Source of the DNA: Symsagittifera roscoffensis
Taxonomy: Eukaryota; Xenacoelomorpha; Acoela; Convolutidae
Assembly: GCF_963678635.1 (NCBI RefSeq)
Contig: NC_087062.1
Location: 36,484,052 to 36,548,051 of the forward strand
Direction of reading: 5' to 3'
Length of the DNA stretch: 64,000 nt
Part shown: in pieces, positions 57,397 through 64,000 of the stretch
Numbering within the stretch: position 1 is the first letter of the stretch
Layout of the letters: each line of letters starts with the position of its first letter
The notes under the pieces: generated by a model
Told to the model about the DNA's origin: nothing
Databases searched by the model: none
The model's input: only the letters and a program-made list of their open reading frames with translations
Made by a program: the position numbers and the translations under genes

Positions 57397-59090
57397 TTAG
57401 TCGTCGGGGAAGAAACCGTGGGGGAAGATGTCGTGGATGAGATCTGAAGTTGTTAGTAATTTAGCTAAGATGCGGATGATATTTTTAGTTTGAAGCAGTG
57501 GCCAAAGCAATTGAAGTGCTTTAATGGTGGTTAGTTCTTCAGTGCCAACTGCAAACTCATAAGGTGTGTTTTGGATGAGATTATATAATTTGTGATTGAA
57601 TTTAGTGTTATGGATGAATTCTAAAATGGGGATTTCTATAGGTTGAACAAACTCGTGTGGGATAAGGAAGGGTCGGGATTCTTCTGCGTTGTCCTGTGCG
57701 GGGGGAAGGGTTTATGTTTTGATTTGAGATTACTAGAAAAAGGAGTTGGAGAAAAATTAATAAGTTTAGAATATACATGTATATGATAATCCTGAGTATG
57801 GGTTATAAAATGTGATGTAACCAATTGTCTTTTTAGTATATCTGTCGTATTTGTATATTACTTCAGTTGTTATAAATGGTGGTGGTAGGGATTGAGCTGT
57901 TATATTTGGTGGATTTAATGGATAGGGATGTTGATTAATGTTGTTTAATTTAACCGTGATTTCAAATTTTAATTGTAGACTATTCTGTTGGAGTATTTGG
58001 ATATTATGAGCACGAATGTCTTCGTGAATGTCTTGTCTATATTGTAGTCTATTTAGTGCCCAGTTGTGAAGGCGATTACTTTCTAAGTGTTGTCCAAATA
58101 GTGGTGGAGGTGCTGTAAATGTATTCCAATCTAGTCTTAAAGGAATAGTTGTTGATGATTGTTCTCGATATCTTGCGTCGAGATTATTTGGAAAATTTAA
58201 GTTAAAAGGTGTCGGTGAAATTTGGCTAATTGATGGTGTTGATGGTAGTGATAATGTTTCCGGTAGTGATGAGGATGTTGTATCTGAAGAAATATCTATT
58301 GGGTCATTGGTTAAATTTGGTTCACCTTGTGTGAATGAATGTGTTGTCCAATATGGTAGTCGTGATGTTTGGTTTGGGGGATTGAAGGGATTTTCACGTA
58401 TTTGTTCGGATGTTGGTGTTGAACCTAAGTAATCTGAGGGTAGGCTTGAGGTGCTACGTTGTGAAAGAAATGTAGGGGTTTCTGGTAAGATACCAGTGGG
58501 GTTTTCTGGAGTGTTTTGTGATGGGGATTGAGGTATTTCAAAATGAACTCGGGGAGTTTGAAAATTTCTATTTCTTCGAGGATGTATAATTTGTCTATTT
58601 ATTTCGATTGTGTTTTGGTTTTGACTAGGATTTCGTATTCTACTTAGTTCTGGTGGTAGTGTTGGGTATAGATTATATGTTGGTTCACTTAAAGGTGCTT
58701 GCCGTTGAACGGGTTCTAGTGGTTCAGATAAGCGTGCATGTCGTTCTTCAAAAGTATATGGGTTATCTTGAAAGGAAATTCGTGTAGATGTTTGAGGAAT
58801 TTGGGTAGTTGAAGGTGTTGTTGGGTTATCTTGGGATGATTTCGGTGAAGACTGACTTTGTGACTGTTGGGTAGCTTTTTGATAGCTTTTTGGTCTATTC
58901 TTTTAGTGAAAAAGTTTATGTTTATTAAGTATTCTTCTAAGAAAAGAATGAGGAGGATTGTTGCTAGAGCGAATGTGATGATTGCTTTCTTTATACATTT
59001 GCATATGGTAAAAATGAGGGATGATAGAAATGTTATGAAAATTACAAATAGTAAAGAAATATCAGTTCTACTGAAAATAGTTCGTATCAT
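57397..59090 (-). pseudogene. Third coding region of element B: two-helix membrane segment, Pro/Ser-rich region, conserved end
   Basis: The ATG at 59090 opens a frame whose first 60 residues hold two strong hydrophobic stretches separated by a Cys/Lys turn (about residues 12-30 and 35-52), followed by basic residues. After a shift of one frame near 58890 a stretch of 378 codons (58902-57766) is open with no ATG near its start; it is rich in Pro, Ser, Thr, Asn and Gln. Four stops cluster at 57730-57768, then the same frame reopens (57711-57397) with the end shared with element A. Position after pol suits an envelope or accessory protein, but no signal peptide, cleavage site or fusion segment is visible here. 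It may be joined by splicing or frameshifting in a live copy. Confidence 0.6.
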
Positions 59091-59910
59091 TTAGAGAAGT
59101 TTTGTGAATCGTACCTGTGGATATAATCAAAGGCTTTTGAAAGTTGGAGGAATAGTTCAAATATGGAATAGAAAATTTAAAAAATATTGCAAAAAATGAT
59201 TAAGATTATTACAAAAGATTCAAAGATATCAAAAAGAAATGTTATAAAAGTTTTAAGTATCGTAAAAAATTGTTTGAGGTTTGTGATAATTATAGTGACT
59301 GATTGAGAGAAGAGCATTTACGAAATGACTTCTTGATCGAATGTTTTTTGTTGTTTGGGGCAATTTTCAAGTGTGGTCGGATTATTTATTGGTTTTTTGA
59401 CAAGTGGGTTGAGCTTTGTGAAAAATTGTTGGGGGCAATTTTTATGGTGATCGGGAGGTCGTCTTTTTCTTTATTTTTATTTGTCAAATGATCCGGGGTA
59501 TGGTGAAATTTTTGTACTTTAGGCTAATTAAAATGTTCGTTTTGTTACTTTAGGCTAAGTTAACAGATTTGTTTTGGGGGTATTTGAGGTCTGAGTTGGG
59601 GAAATATTGTTGATCTTTGGGTTATTAGATAAGGGAGGGTTATGATATTATGGTGATATTTGTTTTAGTTGTCAAGTTGGAGTGGTTTGCTTATTTTTGA
59701 CCTGGAGGTCGGAAAGTTATAGTTATAGATATGCCTGGAGTGTTATATGGTTCGTCTAATTGATCTGAGTTTAAGTTAGAGAAGGTGACGGATTGGATGA
59801 ATCCTATTGGTTTAAATTTGAACTAGATTCATTGCGTGTTTGTCAGCATGTTATCTTGAAAAATGAAAATTCAAAATGTTTCAAAGGTTTCAAGACTGTG
59901 AAATATAAAA
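59091..59910 (-). other. Spacer after pol with short hydrophobic frames
   Basis: No solid gene. A minus-strand frame of about 46 codons ending near 59180 is almost wholly hydrophobic (Ile, Phe, Leu, Thr), which may be a decayed membrane segment of the third coding region. The plus-strand frame 59303-59491 is not supported by anything else. Confidence 0.4.
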
Positions 59911-60060
59911 TTAAAGTTGTTTTTGAAATTCGACTTTCTTTAATATCTTAGATTGTGGGATGAATATTTTATAACTTTTACGTGGTTGATTTCTAAGTCG
60001 TGATGACTCTCTATGTTCTGATTTGTCGATTTGCTCTTGGGGTATTATTTGTTCTGTCAT
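59911..60060 (-). CDS. Small 49-codon frame directly after pol
   Basis: The ATG at 60060 lies four bases past the pol stop (60065-60067). The product is short, polar and basic (Lys/Arg/Gln/Ser), with no known motif. In some LTR elements the first exon of a spliced env message starts here, so this could be a leader exon instead of a complete protein. Chance is also possible. Confidence 0.4.
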   Translation of the reverse strand: MTEQIIPQEQIDKSEHRESSRLRNQPRKSYKIFIPQSKILKKVEFQKQL

Positions 60061-60064
60061 TTTT

Positions 60065-63000
60065 CTATTTCTTCTTTCCTTTTGAGATGTATTTTGATCT
60101 AGATTTTTTGTATTGTTTTTTGTGGTGGTTGATTTTGTATTTTGGTTTTTGAGGTGAAAATCTTTTTCTTCCTTTGTTGTATTTTCCGTATAATTGAATA
60201 ACTTTTAAACCTGTAAAAGAATATAATTGAGTTAGTTCGCGGAGTGCGTATTCTTTTGGATAATAAGTTAATAGGTTATTTCGGTGTTGAACTATTTCTT
60301 TTTTGTCTGAGTCGGTGATTTTATATGTGACATCAGTGGGTTTTGCAATTATTTGGTATGGTCCTTTACGAAGGGGTTGTAGTTTTTTAGAAATTCCTTT
60401 TTGAGTATTAAAATTGGGTATTAAAACAAATGTTCCAATTTTTAAATCGGAGGCTGGTGTAAAGCGTGAATTTATCTGTTCATTAATGTTTTGCCTTTGT
60501 AACAACTTTTTTGTTACTTTTTGGTAAATTTCATTGTGTTTTTTGTCTCTGTTTAAAATCCATTCGGTGTGTGTACCGGAGGCTAATTTAAGAATTTGTG
60601 GGTGATGAAAATGATCTTCATCGTGTGTATGTAAAGGTAGGTTATAACAAATTGAGTCTTTATTTGGTTGACAATAACCTTGTGCATTTTTATGAGAGTT
60701 TGCTGTAAACATAATCGGTTTGCGTGGCTTTTGATTAAAAATCATTTCATATGGTGACATTCCTAGAGTTGTCGTAATTTGTGAATTATATGCTAAGGGA
60801 AATAATTTTATATCTGCTGACCATTCGGTGTATTTTGTATCATTTCCATTGATGATACATCTGAGATATTCTTGTAATGAACGGTTCATACCTTCGACTA
60901 AGCCGTTTGTCCAAGGTGCATGAGATGTACGTGGTTTGTGTTTGATGTTGTATAAATGACATAGTGTGATGATTTCATTATTTATGAATTCTGTACCGTT
61001 GTCTGTAACTAAAATGTCTGGTAGTCCAAATTTGGCTATCCAGTGTTCATAAAGCGTTGTGTGAGCGTAATAAGCGTTACAATGTGGTACTGGGTTAAGT
61101 GCTACATAATGTGTAAATGCGTCAAGAATTACCATAATGTAGGAGTTTCCTTCTGATGAGGGTGAAATTGGTCCTTTAGTATCAAATGAGATACGGTGGT
61201 TAAAGTATAAACTTTGTCCTTTAAAATCTTGTTTTTGTGCTATTTGTTTTTGATTTGGGTCAGGTTTATTTAGTTGGCATACTATACAGTCATTGCATAG
61301 TACTTTTATGCAAATTGGTGCATTTGGGAAATAAAAGTTTTGTATGAAATTTGAATATGTTTTCTCTGATCCAGAGTGTCCTTTAATATTTTGTGTAAGT
61401 GAAATATTAAAAGCTATGAGAATCATACTCAAAGGGAGACAGGGAACTGTAGATTCATTTAATTTATATTCTAAAAGGTCTGTATTTTCATTAATTGTGG
61501 TATTATTAAATTTTCGAAAGTATCGGAGGAGTGTTTTGTTTCCTAAAATAGTTGTATCTGCCTTGACAGGTTTAGTTTTATATTTGTGCCATGATTTTAG
61601 TTGTCTAATTACCGGGTCAAGATTTTGATATTGTTTCAATGTTGAAATTGTAATTGTTTCTGTTGGGGGGAGAAAAATGTTTTCAATTTCTAATTTAGAT
61701 AAGGGTATTGTATCAAGTGGGTCATGGAGGTCAAAAACTTGATTTATTGTGTATTTTGAATCGTTTGTTTGTGGTCCTGATAAATTTATTTTATCAGTTA
61801 AGTTTTCTTTTTCAATTAGTGAAAAAAGATCTTTTTTAGGCGGGTGTTGTTTTATTCTTTTTTGTTGGGGGTTATTTTTTATCCATTGTGAATATGGAAT
61901 TGGTTTAAAAGTTGATGTTCCAAGTAGATCAACTTCATAGTGATTATTTTGACAATCTAAATAAAGTGGGAAATGTTGTAAACTATTTATCTGTGATTGT
62001 TCAACGTCAGTTTTTACTGCATATTTGCATTCCAATCGAGGTGATGTTTCGTTTTCTGCAAGGTAGAATTTTATATTTTTGGGTATTTCAACTGTGGTTG
62101 TACGTGTAGGTAATTCAGGTGGTGTATTTCGACTTAAAGTGTCTGATAATGCAAGATTTTTTCCTGCGGTCCAAACTAAATGTAAGTTTGGGAATTTCAT
62201 TAAAATTAATTGAAATCTATAAACTCGGTGGTTTGGATTAGACTTTTGTGTAAAGAGAAAGATGATTGGTTTATGGTCTGTGAATAGAACTGTGGGATGT
62301 TTTGATCCAAGTATCAGAAATTCATATTCTGTTAGTGTATATATTATGGCTGTACATTCTCTCATTAGAGTTGAGAGTCGTAGCTCTGCTTGAGTGAATA
62401 AGCGAGAATTTGCTGATATAAGGTTCATTTTATTTGTACCATTATGTGATTGTAATAATGCTGCGCCGATGCCAAAGTTCGAAGCATCGCACATTGCATA
62501 AAATGGTTGATTTGGATCTGGAATTGTTTTTGAAATTTGTTCAGTTAAGAGTTTCTTTATTTCTTCAAATCGTGCTTGATGTTCTGTATTCCATTCAAAA
62601 TTATTTTGTTGTCTAAGTATATTATAGAATGGTCTTAGGTATAATTGCATTTTATAAACATATTTGCTTAAAAAATTTAACATTCCAAGGAATTCTTGGA
62701 TTTTCTTTTTATTTGTTGGTGGTTGGAGTTTCTGAATGGCGTCAATGCGTGATTTTAATGGATTGATTGTTTTTCTTTCTATATTATGTCCTAAGAATTT
62801 AACTCTTGTCAAAAAGAAGTGTGATTTATCAGGGGCGGCCTTCAGATTTTCGTTCTGAAGTATTTGGTGATATTGTTCTAAAACATTGAACATTTCTTCT
62901 TTAGTCTGTGATTGCATGAAAACATCGTCTAAATAGGTGATTGCGTTTTTCTTGAGTATTAGTGGTCGAAAAATTTTGCTCATAAAAGCTGAAAATGCTG

Positions 63001-64000
63001 CTGGTCCTATGGATATTCCATAGAATAAACGGTTGAATTCGTATTGTTGGTTTCCAATAACAAATTGTGTTAAACGTCGTGATTGTTCATCTAATGGCAT
63101 TTGGTTATATGCACTGTTCATATCTGCGGTTGTAAAGTATTTTCCGTTTATTTATGTTAAAATAACTTGTATTGGTTCAATAGGCCAATTACAATTTGAT
63201 TCATCTATGAGTGAGTTGAGGTATCTAGCATCGAGAACAATTTTTAATGATTCTCCTTTGGCTAGAATGATAACAGGGTTGATAAATGTGTTGCCTTTTG
63301 GTTGTTCTTCTTTATTTACTGGTGATATAATGTTGTATTGTTCTAAAATGTCGAGTAATCTGTTTACTTTATCGTGTAAGTGAATTGGTACTTTACTTGC
63401 TCTTTGTTTTTTGAAAACTGCGTCTGGTTTTAATGGGAGATGTAGTAATGATCTGATTTTGCCAACATCGAATTTGGATGTTGCATAGACTGATGAATAT
63501 TTAATTAGCTGTTTGGCCAATTTTTCAAATTCGTCCTGTGTTATTTGTGAATGTTGGAAATTAAACATCGTTAAAAATTTCTGTTGATTCTCTGTGTAGT
63601 TATTTATGTTGAATGTCGGTTTGAAATATGGGGTTTTTGTGAAATAATCCGTATTTCTTTTTTCGTTACTTATTATATTATTTATGGATAATTCTTCATT
63701 AAGAATTGTGGATTGACAAATATCTAATAATTGGAGTATATTATTTACGCGGTATGCTTTTTCGTGTATTGGTGATATTGTAGCGTTGGTTTCGCAATAG
63801 CCTAAAAGTCCTAAAGGTAATGTTACTTGGTAGGGTGTATTGTTGTATACATGTAAAGAAATAATATCTGAATTCGAGTTTTTCAAATATTTTATTGATG
63901 AGATTATGATTTTGAAAAATTTATGAATAGGTTTGAATTCAAAATCTGACATATAAAATTTTTGTTTGTTTTGTTTTTTATCATATTGGTGAACTTGTTT
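60065..64000 (-). CDS. Ty3/gypsy-type Pol polyprotein (RT, RNase H, integrase), one in-frame stop, runs off window
   Basis: The frame is open from the right edge to 60065 except for one TAA at 63152-63154, between ILT and INGKYFTTADMNSAYNQ, where a Lys codon would fit. From the Met at 63121, RT motif C is YLDD at residues 63-66, and RNase H starts at about residue 205 with Asp 212 in CDASNFG. The integrase zinc domain has GHSG and CNDC but its first His is Asn (AFN). The DDE triad is in SFDTKGP, TDNGTEF and LVEGMNR. A basic tail of about 40 residues ends the protein. The protease-like part before RT (63952-63600) is only partly in view. Function: reverse transcription and integration of the element. 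Confidence 0.93.

Larger units (their letters stand above)
55370..64000 (-). mobile_element. LTR retroelement B, Ty3/gypsy-type pol, minus strand
   Basis: Order on the minus strand is pol (from the right edge to 60065), a 49-codon frame, a spacer with hydrophobic frames, a third coding region (59090-57397), the 3' untranslated part and the LTR. Pol carries only one in-frame stop, so B is younger than A and than E1/E2. Its pol is AT-rich and different in sequence from that of E1. Confidence 0.9.

Noticed and set aside
58880-58900. Programmed -1 frameshift at an A-rich stretch in the third coding region of element B
   Set aside because: The frame change is of the right sign, but no canonical X-XXY-YYZ heptamer is present in the needed phase; a plain indel or splicing explains it as well.
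61344-62616. Several plus-strand frames of 60-94 codons opposite pol of element B
   Set aside because: The minus-strand Pol is a clear protein over the whole stretch; these are shadows.
1-64000. tRNA, rRNA or other structured RNA genes
   Set aside because: No cloverleaf or rRNA-like stretch was recognised by eye; a covariance-model scan would be needed to exclude short ones.

Overview
The window is invertebrate (metazoan) genomic DNA that consists almost entirely of retrotransposons. Introns have GT-AG borders, LINEs of several families are nested in one another, and no bacterial-type operon is present. The phylum cannot be fixed from the sequence alone. Base composition shifts along the window: the first 25 kb is relatively GC-rich and the rest is AT-rich.

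Region 1 (1-24978, minus strand) holds two head-to-tail copies, E1 and E2, of a very large Ty3/gypsy-like element. Copy E1 reads gag, protease, RT, RNase H, integrase, a macro-like domain, and then an 8-kb second coding region (16884 to 8963) with two SGNH-hydrolase-like domains. A non-coding LTR/UTR-like block of about 4.8 kb (4097-8867), full of hairpins and internal repeats, separates E1 from the gag of E2, which runs off the left edge. Both copies carry stops, frameshifts and active-site changes. A 200-base run of N (24979-25178) cuts the front of E1.

Region 2 (25179-27880) is AT-rich and holds a PLP enzyme gene of the D-serine dehydratase/D-threonine aldolase family. It lacks its metal-binding C-terminal part and ends at a plausible splice donor.

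Region 3 (27890-42200) is a nest of non-LTR elements: a plus-strand LINE, a 1,992-bp tandem duplication that carries a hAT-type MITE in both copies, a minus-strand 5'-truncated LINE with an (ATCT)n tail, an inverted LINE fragment, a solo-LTR-like piece related to the large element's non-coding block, and a longer minus-strand CR1/Rex1-like LINE.

Region 4 (42816-64000) holds two members of a second LTR family in inverted orientation: decayed copy A (plus, ending in an LTR at 48166) and better preserved copy B (minus, LTR at 55370, pol running off the right edge). Between them lie five exons (48739-54921, minus) of a spliced host gene of unknown function. Its 4.7-kb intron carries its own reiterated AT-rich repeat.
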